Part shown: positions 33,717-42,987 of the stretch, in pieces
Layout: each line of letters starts with the position of its first letter
Numbering within the stretch: position 1 is the stretch's first letter
DNA from: Actinacidiphila epipremni
Lineage (GTDB): Bacteria; Actinomycetota; Actinomycetes; Streptomycetales; Streptomycetaceae
Direction of reading: 5' to 3'
DNA length: 64,000 bases
Assembly: GCF_012034175.1 (NCBI RefSeq)
Contig: NZ_JAATEJ010000005.1
Span: 248,001 to 312,000, forward strand
Made by a program: the position numbers and the translations under genes
Notes under the pieces: generated by a model
Database searches by the model: none
Told to the model about the DNA's origin: nothing
The model's input: the letters and a program-made list of their open reading frames with translations, nothing else

Positions 33717-34754
33717 CTACCGGTGCGAGCGGCGGCGCAGCGCGGGGTCGGTGAGCGCGGGCGGGGTGTAGCCGCCGTCGCGGGCCACCAGGTTCACCCC
33801 GGGCGGCACGATCTCGTCGATACGGTCCAGCACGTCGCGGTCCAGGGTGATCTTGTCGGCGCCGAGCGCGCCCTCCAGCTGCTCGAAGGTGCGCGGGCCG
33901 ATGATCGCCGAGGTGATCGCCGGGTGCTCCAGGACGAAGGCGAGCGCGAGCTGCACCAGGGTGAGCCCGGCCTCGTCGGCGAGCTGCGCGAGGGCGTCGG
34001 CGGCGGCGAGCTTGGCGGCGTTCTCGTCCGAGCCGATGTCGAAGCGGGCGGTCTGCCGGTCGGCGCGGCTGGAGGTGGGCTGCTCGGCGCCCTTGCGGTA
34101 GCGGCCGGACAGCCAGCCGCCGGCCAGCGGGCTCCAGGACAGCACGGCGAGCCCGTAGCGCTGCGCCACCGGCAGCACCTCGCGCTCGATGCCGCGGGCG
34201 AGCAGCGAGTACGGCGGCTGCTCGGCCACCACGCGCTCACGGCCGCGCCGCTCGGCGATCCACTGGCCCTCGACGATCGCGGACGGCTCGAAGGTGGAGG
34301 TGCCGATGTAGCGGATCTTGCCCTGCCGGACGAGGTCGGTCAGCGCGCCCAGCGTCTCGTCGAAGTCGGTGCCGGGCTCGGGGCGGTGCACCTGGTAGAG
34401 GTCGATCCAGTCGGTGCCGAGCCGGCGCAGGCTGGCCTCGACCTCGCGGATGATCCAGCGGCGCGAGTTGCCCTTCTCGTTGACGTCGTCGCCGAGGCTG
34501 CCGTGGAATTTGGTGGCCAGCACGACGTTGTCGCGGCGCCCGCCGGCCAGCGCCTTGCCGACGATGGTCTCGGACTCGCCGGCGGAGTAGACGTCGGCGG
34601 TGTCGACGAAGTTGATGCCGGAGTCCAGGGCGTGGTGGATGATCCGCACGGCGTCGGCATGGTCGGCGTTGCCGCGCGGCCCGAACATCATGGCGCCCAG
34701 GCACAGCGGGCTGACCTGCACGCCGGTGCGGCCGAAGGGGCGGTACTGCGTCAT
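33717..34754 (-). CDS. Aldo/keto reductase
   Basis: A 345-residue NADPH-dependent aldo/keto reductase. The catalytic tetrad parts are NFVDTADVYSAG (Asp, Tyr), ATKFHG (Lys) and YQVHRPEP (His); the C-terminal SAIIGPRTFEQLEG is the cofactor phosphate site. Its ATG overlaps the stop of the ABC exporter gene, so it is the last gene of the long sulfur-type operon. In such operons it may reduce an aldehyde set free by oxidative C-S cleavage; this is an inference from position only. Confidence 0.93.
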   Translation of the reverse strand: MTQYRPFGRTGVQVSPLCLGAMMFGPRGNADHADAVRIIHHALDSGINFVDTADVYSAGESETIVGKALAGGRRDNVVLATKFHGSLGDDVNEKGNSRRWIIREVEASLRRLGTDWIDLYQVHRPEPGTDFDETLGALTDLVRQGKIRYIGTSTFEPSAIVEGQWIAERRGRERVVAEQPPYSLLARGIEREVLPVAQRYGLAVLSWSPLAGGWLSGRYRKGAEQPTSSRADRQTARFDIGSDENAAKLAAADALAQLADEAGLTLVQLALAFVLEHPAITSAIIGPRTFEQLEGALGADKITLDRDVLDRIDEIVPPGVNLVARDGGYTPPALTDPALRRRSHR

Positions 34755-37700
34755 CGTGCTCTCCCGTTGACGAGGTGGTCGGGGGTGGGGTCGGGGTGGG
34801 TGCCGGCCGCGGGGGCCAGCTGGTCGACGGTCGCGGCGGCGCCGGCCTGCCGGAAGGCGTCCCACAGCCGGCGGTACGGTCCCGCGGCGGCCAGCAGCGC
34901 GGTGTGGGTGCCGGTCTCGACGACGCTGCCGCGGTCCAGGACCACGATCCGGTCGGCGCGCGCGGCGGTGGTCAGCCGGTGGGCGACGACCAGGGTGGTA
35001 CGGCGCCGGCTGAGCGCCTCGGTGGCGGCGGCGACCCGGCTCTCGGTGGCGAGGTCCAGCGAGGCGGTGGCCTCGTCGAGCAGCAGCACGTCGGGGTCGA
35101 CGAGTTCGGCGCGGGCGAGCGCCAGCAGCTGCCGCTGCCCCGCCGAGAGGTTCCGGCCGCGCTCGCCGACCGGCTGGAGGTAGCCCAGCGGCAGGGCGGC
35201 GACCATCTCGTGCGCGCCGACCGCGCGGGCGGCGGCCTCGACCTCGGCGTCGCCGGCGTCCGGGCGGCCGTACGCGATGGCGTCCCGTACGGTGCCGCTG
35301 AACAGGTGCGCCTCCTGCGGGACGACGCCGAGCCGGGCGCGGTAGCCGGCCAGGTCCAGGTCGCGCAGGTTCCGGCCGTCGACGAGGACGGCGCCGGAGG
35401 TGGGGTCGTAGAAGCGGGCGATGAGCTTCATGACGGTGGACTTGCCGGCGCCGGTCGCGCCGACCAGGGCGACGGTCTCGCCGGGGGCGATCCGCAGCTG
35501 CACCCCGTGCAGGACCTCCTGGCCGCCGCCGCCCGCGTAGCCGAAGGACACCCGGTCGAAGACGATCTCGCCGCGCAGCGCGCCGACCGGCAGCGGGTCG
35601 GCGGCGGCGGGGGTGCCGGTGGGGGTGCGCATGAGGGTGCGCAGCCGGGACAGGCCGACGACGGCCTGCTGGTAGCCGTCGAAGACCTGGGAGAGCTGCT
35701 GGATGGGTGAGAAGAACAGGTCGATGTAGAGCAGGAAGGCGATGAGCGTGCCGGCGGTCAGCGTGCCGGAGCGCACGTGACCTGCGCCGACCGCCAGGAC
35801 CGCCGCGGTGGACAGCACGCCGAGCAGTTCCACGAAGGGGAAGAACACGGCGATGTTGCGCTGGGCGCGCAGCCGGGAGTCGCGGAAGGCCCAGGCCAGG
35901 GCGGCGAAGTCGCGGGCGTTGCGCTCCTCGCGGCGGAACGCCTGGGTGACCCGGATGGCGCTGACGTTCTCCTGCAGGCACGCGTTGACGGCGCTGACCC
36001 GCTCGCGGGCCTCGTGGTAGGCGGGCACCGAGGAGCGGCGGAACAGGACGGTGCCGGCGACCAGCAGCGGCAGCGCGCACAGCAGGACCACGGCGAGCCC
36101 GGCGTCGACGACCAGCAGGGTGACCAGCACGCCGAGTACGGTCAGCAGGCTGACGACCGCGGTGATCAGGCCGGTCTGCAGGAAGTTCGACAGGGCGTCG
36201 ACGTCGGTGGTCATCCGGGTCATGATCCGGCCGGCCTGCTCGCGCTCGTAGTAGTCCAGGCCGAGCCGCTGGAGCTGGGCGTACGTCTTCACCCGCAGGG
36301 TGTAGAGCAGGCGTTCGCCGGTGCGGCCGGTGACCCGGGTCTGGGCGACGCCGACGAGCCAGTCGGTGCCGACGACGGCGGCGGCCAGGGCGGCGGCGAG
36401 CATCAGCGCGGCGGCCGAGTGCCGGGCCACGCCGTTGTCGACGCCGTGCCGGACCAGGATCGGCACCGCGATCTGCGCGACGGCGTCGGCGGCGACCAGC
36501 AGCAGCCCGAGCAGCAGCGGCAGCCGGAAGGGCCGGATGAGGGCGCGCAGCCCGAAGTGCGGGTCGGCGGCGCGGGCGCGGTCGGCGGGGACCTCGGGGT
36601 CGGCGTCGGGCAGCGGCATCCGGGCCAGGCCGTCGAGCAGCTCGGGGGTGGGCGGCGCCGCGCCGAGCACCCCGCCGCCGGGGCCGCGCCCGGGCCCGGC
36701 GGTCGCGGCGTTGAGCGCGAGGGCCTGGGCGGCCTTGAGGTCGGCGCTGCCGGAGCGCGGGGCGGCGGCCTGCGGGCTGCGCCGCCACAGGTGCGCGGTG
36801 ACGGCGGGCGGCGCGGTGTCGTCCTCGGCGGCGGGGACGTCCTCGGCGGGGCGGTCGGCGGGCGGCTGCGCGGGCTCGCCGGTGTCGGTGACGTCGGTGG
36901 CGGACAGCAGGGTGCGGAAGAGGGCGGAGCGGGAGCGCAGTTCGTCCATGGTGCCGGTGTCGACGACCCGGCCGCCGTCGAGGACCGCGATGCGGTCGGC
37001 GAGTTCCAGGGTGGACCTGCGGTGGGCGATGATCAGCGTGGTGGGGCGGCGGGTCGCGGCGTGCAGCGCGCGGTGGATCTCGGACTCCACGCGGGCGTCG
37101 ATCGCGGACGTGGCGTCGTCGAGGACCAGCACCGCCGGGTCGCCGAGCAGCGCCCGGGCCAGGGCGATGCGCTGCCGCTGCCCGCCGGACAGGGTCAGGC
37201 CCTGCTCGCCGACGACGGTGTCGTAGCCCTGCGGCAGCCGGCTGACGAACTCGTCGGCGCGGGCGATCGCGGCGACTTCGCGGATCCGCTCCTCGGGGGT
37301 GCCGGGGGCGCCGTAGGCGATGTTGGCCCGCACGCTGTCGGACAGCAGCAGGCTCTCCTCGAAGACGTAGCCGATGGCCGAGCGCAGCGACGCCAGCCGC
37401 AGGTCCCGTACGTCGATGCCGCCGACGGACACCGAGCCGGCGCCGGCGTCGTAGAAGCGCGGCAGCAGGGCCGCGGCGGTGGACTTGCCGGAGCCGGCCG
37501 GGCCGATGAGCGCGACGGTCTCGCCGGGGGCGATGTCGAGGCTGAAGCCGCGCAGCAGCGGCGTGCCGCCGTCGCCGTAGCCGAAGGTGACATCGCGCCA
37601 GCTCAGCGCGGGCGGGCCGGGCGGCAGGTCGAGGGCGGTGGGGGCGTCGGTGATGGCGGGGGCCTCGTCGATGACCTCCAGGACCCGCTCGGTGCCGGCC

Positions 37701-38674
37701 CTGGCCTGCTGCCACACCGTCAGCAGGGTGGCGACCTGCCGGACGGGAGTGACGAAGGAGCCGAGGTAGCTGGTGAAGGCCAGGAACGTGCCGAGGGAGA
37801 TCTCGCCGTGCAGCGCCAGCCAGCCGCCGAGCGCCAGCACCGCGACCTGGCCGAGCGCGGGCACGGCCTGGAGCGCCGGGGTGTAGCGGCTGGTGTAGCG
37901 CACGACCCGCAGCCGGGAGGCGAACAGCCTGCGGGCGCGCCCCTCCAGGCCGGTCAGCTCGCGCTGCTCCTGCCCGAAGCCCTTGACGACGCGTACGCCG
38001 GTGACGGCCGCCTCGACGGTGGAGGCGACCTCGGCGGCCTCCTGCTGGGCGTGCCAGTTCGCCGGGAACAGGTGCTTGCGGCTGCGCCGGGCGATCAGCC
38101 ACAGCAGCGGGCCGACGACCAGCGCCACCAGCGTCAGCAGCGGCGACAGCAGCGCCATGAAGACCAGCGAGACCACGAACATCAGGGCGTTGCCGGTCAT
38201 GTTCGGCAGGAACTGCAGCAGGGTCTGGATGAGGGTGATGTCGGAGATGGAGCGGCTGACGATCTGCCCGGTGCGCAGGTCGTCCTGCTGCCGGCCGCCG
38301 AGCCGCAGCAGTGCGGCGAAGGCGTCGCCCCGCAGGTCGTACTGCACGCCGAGCGACAGCCGGCCGGCGCGGTAGCGGCGGGTGAAGCCGGCCAGGAAGC
38401 GCACCGCGCCGAGGCCGGCGAGCAGCGCGATCCACCAGCCGAGCGGGCCGTGCGCGCCCGCGGCGACCTGGTCGACGACATGCCGCAGTACCAGCGGCAG
38501 CACGGCGGTCGCGGTCGCGGCGACCACGGCCGCCCCGAAGGCGGCGACCAGGTCGGAGCGGTGCCGCAGGCAGTAGCGGCCCAGCCGGCGGATCCAGCCG
38601 TCCGGCGGCCCGGCCGGGCCGGCCGCGGTGGCGGCCGGCCCGGTGGCGGGCGTGGGGTGGGGACAGTCCGTCAC
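34751..38674 (-). CDS. Fused heterodimer-type ABC exporter (TMD-NBD-TMD-NBD)
   Basis: A 1307-residue single-chain exporter equal to two half transporters joined by an acidic/Pro linker (about 600-720). NBD1 has Walker A GPAGSGKST (near 391), signature LSGGQ, and Walker B LVLDDATS with Asp where the catalytic Glu belongs. NBD2 has Walker A GATGAGKST (near 1076), signature LSAGQ, and normal LLLDEATAS. So the site made of NBD1 Walker motifs and NBD2 signature is degenerate and the other is canonical, as in TM287/288-type exporters. It starts at GTG behind GGAGG, overlapping the stop of the monooxygenase gene (GTGA). Fusion and its place inside a sulfonate-type uptake operon are unusual. Confidence 0.94.
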   Translation of the reverse strand: MTDCPHPTPATGPAATAAGPAGPPDGWIRRLGRYCLRHRSDLVAAFGAAVVAATATAVLPLVLRHVVDQVAAGAHGPLGWWIALLAGLGAVRFLAGFTRRYRAGRLSLGVQYDLRGDAFAALLRLGGRQQDDLRTGQIVSRSISDITLIQTLLQFLPNMTGNALMFVVSLVFMALLSPLLTLVALVVGPLLWLIARRSRKHLFPANWHAQQEAAEVASTVEAAVTGVRVVKGFGQEQRELTGLEGRARRLFASRLRVVRYTSRYTPALQAVPALGQVAVLALGGWLALHGEISLGTFLAFTSYLGSFVTPVRQVATLLTVWQQARAGTERVLEVIDEAPAITDAPTALDLPPGPPALSWRDVTFGYGDGGTPLLRGFSLDIAPGETVALIGPAGSGKSTAAALLPRFYDAGAGSVSVGGIDVRDLRLASLRSAIGYVFEESLLLSDSVRANIAYGAPGTPEERIREVAAIARADEFVSRLPQGYDTVVGEQGLTLSGGQRQRIALARALLGDPAVLVLDDATSAIDARVESEIHRALHAATRRPTTLIIAHRRSTLELADRIAVLDGGRVVDTGTMDELRSRSALFRTLLSATDVTDTGEPAQPPADRPAEDVPAAEDDTAPPAVTAHLWRRSPQAAAPRSGSADLKAAQALALNAATAGPGRGPGGGVLGAAPPTPELLDGLARMPLPDADPEVPADRARAADPHFGLRALIRPFRLPLLLGLLLVAADAVAQIAVPILVRHGVDNGVARHSAAALMLAAALAAAVVGTDWLVGVAQTRVTGRTGERLLYTLRVKTYAQLQRLGLDYYEREQAGRIMTRMTTDVDALSNFLQTGLITAVVSLLTVLGVLVTLLVVDAGLAVVLLCALPLLVAGTVLFRRSSVPAYHEARERVSAVNACLQENVSAIRVTQAFRREERNARDFAALAWAFRDSRLRAQRNIAVFFPFVELLGVLSTAAVLAVGAGHVRSGTLTAGTLIAFLLYIDLFFSPIQQLSQVFDGYQQAVVGLSRLRTLMRTPTGTPAAADPLPVGALRGEIVFDRVSFGYAGGGGQEVLHGVQLRIAPGETVALVGATGAGKSTVMKLIARFYDPTSGAVLVDGRNLRDLDLAGYRARLGVVPQEAHLFSGTVRDAIAYGRPDAGDAEVEAAARAVGAHEMVAALPLGYLQPVGERGRNLSAGQRQLLALARAELVDPDVLLLDEATASLDLATESRVAAATEALSRRRTTLVVAHRLTTAARADRIVVLDRGSVVETGTHTALLAAAGPYRRLWDAFRQAGAAATVDQLAPAAGTHPDPTPDHLVNGRAR

Positions 38675-40056
38675 GAAACCTCCGTGAGTGCGATGCCGAG
38701 GTGCCCGGCGCTGGTGTCGACGGTGTCGAAGAGGCGGTTGGCGGGGCGCGGCAGCCCGTAGTGCTCGCGCAGCGTGCGGCCGGTGTACTCGGTGCGGAAC
38801 AGCCCGCGCTCCTGGAGGATCGGCACCACCCGGTCGACGAACAGCTCCAGGCCGGAGGGCAGCACGGCCGGCATGATGTTGAAGCCGTCGGCGGCGCCGG
38901 CGTCGTACCACTCCTCGATGGTGTCGGCGACCTGCTCGGCGGTGCCGGCGAAGGTGCGGTGGCCGCGTCCGCCGCCGAGCCGGCCGATGAGCTGGCGCAC
39001 GGTGAGCTTCTCGCGGCGGGCCAGTTCCACGATGAGGGTGAAGCGGGACTTGGCGCCCTCGATCTCGTCCTCGGTGGGGATGTCCTCGGGCAGTTCCTTG
39101 TCCAGCTCCAGCCGCTCGGGCTCGATGCGCAGCGTCTTGGACAGCTGGCGCACCGCGAACTCGGGCCGGATCAGCCGGTCGAGCTCGTCGTCGAGGGCGC
39201 GGGCCTGCTCCTCGGTGTCGCCGATGACGGGCACGATGCCGGGCAGGATCTTGATGCCCTCGGGGTCGCGGCCGAAGCCGGCCGCGCGCTCCTTGACGTC
39301 CTTGTAGAAGGCGATGGCCTCGTCGAGGGTCTGCTGGGCGGTGAAGACGGCCTCGGCGTAGCGGGCGGCGAAGTCCTTGCCGTCCTCGCTGGAGCCGGCC
39401 TGGACCAGGAGCGGGTAGCCCTGGGGGGAGCGCTGCACGTTGAGCGGTCCGTCCACCCGGAAATACGTACCCCGGTGCTGGAACTTCCGCACCTTGTCGG
39501 CGAGCGCGTGCACGCCGGACTCCTTGTCGGCGATGACGGCGTCGTCGCCCCAGCTGTCCCAGAGCTTGGTGGCGACGTCCACGAACTCGGCGGCGCGCAG
39601 GTAGCGGTCGCGGTGCAGCGGGGTGTCGTCCAGGCCGAAGTTGCGGGCGGCGTCGGCGCCGGCGGTGGTGACGATGTTCCAGCCGGCCCGGCCGCCGGAG
39701 ACATGGTCGACGGAGGCGAACCGGCGGGCCAGGTTGTACGGCTCGTTGTAGCTGGTGGACGCGGTCGCGATGAGCCCGATGTGCTCGGTGACGCCGGCGA
39801 GCGCGGTGAGCAGCACCGTCGGCTCCAGCTTGCTGGCCGGGCGGCGGCCGGGGTCGCCCATCAGGACGGGGCTGTCGGCGAGGAAGAGCGAGTCCAGCAG
39901 GCCGCGTTCGGCGATCCGGGCGAGGTTCTTGTAGTGCGCGATGTCGGTGCCGCCGGAGGCCGGGCTCTCCGGCAGCCGCCAGGCCGCCTCGTGGTGCCCG
40001 ACGGACATCAGGAACGCGTTCAGGTGCAGCGGCTTGCGGTCAGTCCTGCGGGTCAT
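38671..40056 (-). CDS. FMNH2-dependent monooxygenase, NtaA/SnaA/DszA family
   Basis: A 461-residue luciferase-like TIM-barrel monooxygenase. The start LHLNAFLMSVGHHEAAWRLP, STSYNEPYNLARRFASVDHVSGGRAGWNIVT and NVQRSPQGYPLLVQAGSSEDG are the NtaA/SnaA/DszA signatures, distinguishing it from SsuD. Such enzymes oxidise sulfones, sulfur heterocycles or chelators with reduced FMN supplied by a partner reductase; the flavin reductase at the head of this operon suits that. The start overlaps the end of the ABC ATPase gene by 17 nt. The substrate is probably an organosulfur compound brought in by the linked transporter. Confidence 0.92.
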   Translation of the reverse strand: MTRRTDRKPLHLNAFLMSVGHHEAAWRLPESPASGGTDIAHYKNLARIAERGLLDSLFLADSPVLMGDPGRRPASKLEPTVLLTALAGVTEHIGLIATASTSYNEPYNLARRFASVDHVSGGRAGWNIVTTAGADAARNFGLDDTPLHRDRYLRAAEFVDVATKLWDSWGDDAVIADKESGVHALADKVRKFQHRGTYFRVDGPLNVQRSPQGYPLLVQAGSSEDGKDFAARYAEAVFTAQQTLDEAIAFYKDVKERAAGFGRDPEGIKILPGIVPVIGDTEEQARALDDELDRLIRPEFAVRQLSKTLRIEPERLELDKELPEDIPTEDEIEGAKSRFTLIVELARREKLTVRQLIGRLGGGRGHRTFAGTAEQVADTIEEWYDAGAADGFNIMPAVLPSGLELFVDRVVPILQERGLFRTEYTGRTLREHYGLPRPANRLFDTVDTSAGHLGIALTEVS

Positions 40057-40939
40057 GGGCGGTCTTCTCCTCGTGCGGGCGGCCGGGGTGCGGGGCGGTG
40101 GCGGGGACCGGGGCGGGCGCCGGCTCCGGCGCCGGCTTCGACGCCGGGTCGGGGTGTACGGGCTCCGGGTGTACGGGGTCGGCGGAGGCGTCGGCCTGGA
40201 CGCCGAGGGCGGCCAGCAGCAGGTCGCGGTACTCCTGGCAGCGCGGGTCGCGGCGGCTGCGCGGGGTCGGCAGGTCGACGGCGAGGTCCACCGCGATCTG
40301 CCCGTCCTCCAGCACCAGGACCCGGTCGGCGAGCTCGACGGCCTCGTCCACGTCGTGGGTGACCAGCAGCACGGCGGGGCGGTGCCGCTCGTACAGCTCG
40401 CGCAGCAGGTCGTGCATGCGGATCCGGGTGAGCGCGTCGAGCGCCCCGAACGGCTCGTCGGCGAGCAGCAGTTGGGGCTCGCGGACCAGCGCGCGGGCGA
40501 GCGCCGCGCGCTGCTGCTCGCCGCCGGACAGCTCGTGCGGCCAGGACTTCTCCCGGCCGGCCAGGCCTACCTCGGCGAGCGCCTTGGCGCCGGCCTCCTT
40601 GGCGCCCTTGCCGCGGATGCCGAGCACGACGTTGTCCAGCACCCGCAGCCACGGCAGCAGCCGGGAGTCCTGGAAGGACAGCGACACCCGCTCGGGCACG
40701 CTCAGCTCGCCGGAGCCGGCCACCCCGTGGTCGAGCCGCGCGACGGCCCGCAGCAGGGTGGACTTGCCGGAGCCGCTGCGGCCGAGCAGGGCGATGAACT
40801 CCCCCTGGCCGATGGTCAGGTCGAGGTGCCGCAGCACGTCGCGGTCGCCGAAGGAGCGGACCAGTCCCGCGGTGCGGACCGCGGGCGCGGCCGGGCCGGC
40901 GGGGCGCTCGGCGGTCAGTCCGCCAGGGTGCGGCGCCAT
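40040..40939 (-). CDS. ABC transporter ATPase, sulfonate/nitrate/taurine type (SsuB-like)
   Basis: A 299-residue importer ATPase. Walker A is LGRSGSGKST, the Q-loop region LSFQDSRLLPWLRVLDNV has the aromatic/Pro pattern of SsuB/TauB proteins, the signature is LSGGEQQRAALARAL, and Walker B is LLLADEPFGALD, followed by LLVTHDVDEA. A Pro/Asp/His-rich extension covers about the last 45 residues and overlaps the next gene. The ATG at 40939 lies inside the end of the permease gene (overlap of 25 nt), so the importer genes are coupled. Confidence 0.93.
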   Translation of the reverse strand: MAPHPGGLTAERPAGPAAPAVRTAGLVRSFGDRDVLRHLDLTIGQGEFIALLGRSGSGKSTLLRAVARLDHGVAGSGELSVPERVSLSFQDSRLLPWLRVLDNVVLGIRGKGAKEAGAKALAEVGLAGREKSWPHELSGGEQQRAALARALVREPQLLLADEPFGALDALTRIRMHDLLRELYERHRPAVLLVTHDVDEAVELADRVLVLEDGQIAVDLAVDLPTPRSRRDPRCQEYRDLLLAALGVQADASADPVHPEPVHPDPASKPAPEPAPAPVPATAPHPGRPHEEKTAHDPQD

Positions 40940-41889
40940 GACAGCACCTTCCGTTCTGCGGCACGCACGACCGCGTCGGAGACGAAGCCGAAGATCCCGT
41001 AGACCACCAGGCCCACGATGATGACGTCGGACTGGGCGTACTGCTGGGCCTGGAACATCATGTAGCCCAGGCCCTTGGTGGCGTTGACCTGCTCGACGAC
41101 GACCAGGCCGAGCCAGGAGGCGGTGACGGCCAGCCGCAGGCCCACGAAGAAGCCGGGCAGCGCGCCGGGGACGACGACCTTGCCGATGAACTGCGGGCGG
41201 GTCAGGTCCAGGCTCTCGGCGAGTTCGACGTATCTGCGGTCGATGCCGGTGAGCGAGGCGTAGGTGTTGATGTAGACCACGACGGTGACGCCGACCGCGA
41301 TGACGACGACCTTCATCTCCTCGCCGATGCCGAGCCACAGGATCATCAGCGGCAGCAGCGCGAGCGAGGGGATGGCCCGCTTGACCTGGAGGGTGCCGTC
41401 CAGCAGGTACTCGCCGATCCGGCTCAGGCCCGCGGCGACCGCGAGCGCGACACCGGCGAGCACGCCGAACAGCAGGCCGAGGCCGGCGCGTTGCAGGGAG
41501 ACCAGCATGTTGTCCTGGAGCCGGCCGCTCCTGACCAGGTCGACGAAGGTGGCGGCGACCGAGCCGGGGCCGGACAGGATGCGCGGGTCGAGGTAGCCGG
41601 TGGCGGACGACAGCCACCACACCAGGACCAGCACGACGGGGCCGGTCAGCCGGGCGAAGGGGATCGCCCTGCCGGGGCCGAGCCGGCGCCGCCTGGCGGT
41701 GGCCGGCCGTGCGCCGGTGCCGGCGGTCGCGGCTCCCGCGGCGGTCGCGGCTCCCGCGGCGGTGGCGGCTCCGGTGGCGGTGGCGGTTCCGGTGGCGGTG
41801 ACGGCTCCCGCGGCCGGCGGCGCCCCGGCGGTCGCGCCCTGCGCCGCCGGGGCCTTCGCGGTGCGGACGGTGGGCAGGATGTCGGTCAT
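40915..41889 (-). CDS. ABC transporter permease, SsuC-like, with Ala/Thr repeat N-terminus
   Basis: A 324-residue permease. Residues about 80-310 form the usual six-helix BPD domain, with the EAA loop near YVELAESLDLTRPQFIGKVVVPGALPGFFVGLRLAV. The N-terminus (about 15-65) is an unusual Ala/Thr/Gly stretch coded by five 18-bp tandem repeats. Its start overlaps the binding-protein stop (ATGA). It should form the channel for the sulfonate-type substrate. Confidence 0.93.
   Translation of the reverse strand: MTDILPTVRTAKAPAAQGATAGAPPAAGAVTATGTATATGAATAAGAATAAGAATAGTGARPATARRRRLGPGRAIPFARLTGPVVLVLVWWLSSATGYLDPRILSGPGSVAATFVDLVRSGRLQDNMLVSLQRAGLGLLFGVLAGVALAVAAGLSRIGEYLLDGTLQVKRAIPSLALLPLMILWLGIGEEMKVVVIAVGVTVVVYINTYASLTGIDRRYVELAESLDLTRPQFIGKVVVPGALPGFFVGLRLAVTASWLGLVVVEQVNATKGLGYMMFQAQQYAQSDVIIVGLVVYGIFGFVSDAVVRAAERKVLSWRRTLAD
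41723..41812 (-). repeat. Five 18-bp tandem repeats in the permease N-terminus
   Basis: Units start at 41723, 41741, 41759, 41777 and 41795; the first two are identical and the rest differ by a few bases. They encode a hexapeptide Ala/Thr/Gly repeat in the cytoplasmic leader. Copy number may vary between strains. Confidence 0.85.
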
Positions 41890-42953
41890 GACGCCACCTG
41901 GTATTTCGCCGGTACTGCCTGCGAGGCCAGCGACTCGAAGCGGCGGTCGAACAGCCCCGCGGCCTTGACCTTCGGCACGAACCCGCCCTCGGCCATCAGG
42001 TCGGCGGTCTCCTGCTCCCACGCGATGGCCTTGTCCCAGCTGCGCGGGAACTGCGGCTGGGACTGGGAGGCGACGATGCGCTTGCCGTCCGCGACGGTCA
42101 CGCCCTGGTCCTTGACGTAGTAGCTCTGGATCCACGTGTCGGTGTTCTCCCACGCCCACACCACGCCCTGGGCCCACAGCGGGATGAAGCTGCGGATGGC
42201 GGCGACCTTGGCGTCGTCGTTGAGCACCTCGGTGGGCGCCCACAGCACGGTGAGCAGGTCGACCACGTCGGTGGTGACGCCGCGGGCGCCGTCCTTGCCG
42301 TACTGGCCCAGGTACTTGGTGAGCGACGGCTCGCCGAGCGGCGCGATGTCCACCTGCTTGGACTGCAGCGCGGTGAGGAACTGCGTGCTGGGCAGCGGCA
42401 CCAGCGTGACGTCGGAGTTCTTCAGTCCCGCCTCCTTCAGCGCGCGCAGCACCACCACGCCCTGCGCCTGCCCCTGCGAGAAGCCGATCTTCTTGCCGCG
42501 GAAGTCCTTGGCGGCGGCGATCGCGTCACCGGAGCCGGGGGCGGTGGCGAAGGTGTAGATCGGGTGGTCGCGGGTCTGCACGGCGACGATCCGGGCGCCG
42601 ACCTTGATGGCCTCGGCCTGGATCGGCGGAATTCCCGCGTTGCTCGCGAGGTCGATGGAATGGGCGCGGAATCCCTGGATCACATCGGGTCCCGCGCTCA
42701 GGTTCGGCCAGCTCGACACCGTGAAAGGCAGCTGCTTCGCCAAGCCGGAATCGGCGAGCTGGAGCTGCGAGGTGTGAATGGAGATGGCGAGCTTCGTACC
42801 GGGCGGCGGCGCACCGGAGGGAAGTGCGCGGGTCGGCACGGAGTCGATCGACGCGGTGGAGTTACGGGAGCAGGCGGCGAGCAGCGCGGCGCCTCCCGCC
42901 ATACCGAGGAACGACCGGCGGGGAAGGCTTCTGGCGGCGGGGCTGAGGGTCAT
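41886..42953 (-). CDS. Substrate-binding lipoprotein, SsuA/NitT/TauT family
   Basis: A 355-residue solute-binding protein. A twin-arginine lipoprotein signal (PRRSFLGMAGGAALLAAC) places the lipidated Cys at residue 28. The mature part is the NMT1/SsuA fold: IGFSQGQAQGVVVLRALKEAGLKNSDVTLVPL and FLTALQSKQVDIAPLGEPSLTKYL. It should capture alkanesulfonates or a related anion for the SsuBC-like transporter encoded next. AGGA lies upstream of ATG 42953. Confidence 0.92.
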   Translation of the reverse strand: MTLSPAARSLPRRSFLGMAGGAALLAACSRNSTASIDSVPTRALPSGAPPPGTKLAISIHTSQLQLADSGLAKQLPFTVSSWPNLSAGPDVIQGFRAHSIDLASNAGIPPIQAEAIKVGARIVAVQTRDHPIYTFATAPGSGDAIAAAKDFRGKKIGFSQGQAQGVVVLRALKEAGLKNSDVTLVPLPSTQFLTALQSKQVDIAPLGEPSLTKYLGQYGKDGARGVTTDVVDLLTVLWAPTEVLNDDAKVAAIRSFIPLWAQGVVWAWENTDTWIQSYYVKDQGVTVADGKRIVASQSQPQFPRSWDKAIAWEQETADLMAEGGFVPKVKAAGLFDRRFESLASQAVPAKYQVAS

Positions 42954-42987
42954 ATGAATTCCTGTGAAAGAGGGTCGGGAATACGGG

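Noticed and set aside
35777..38761. A 994-codon open frame on the plus strand
   Set aside because: It is antisense to the ABC exporter, and its translation is Gly/Ala/Val/Asp/Gln-rich low complexity without any motif; a product of GC bias.
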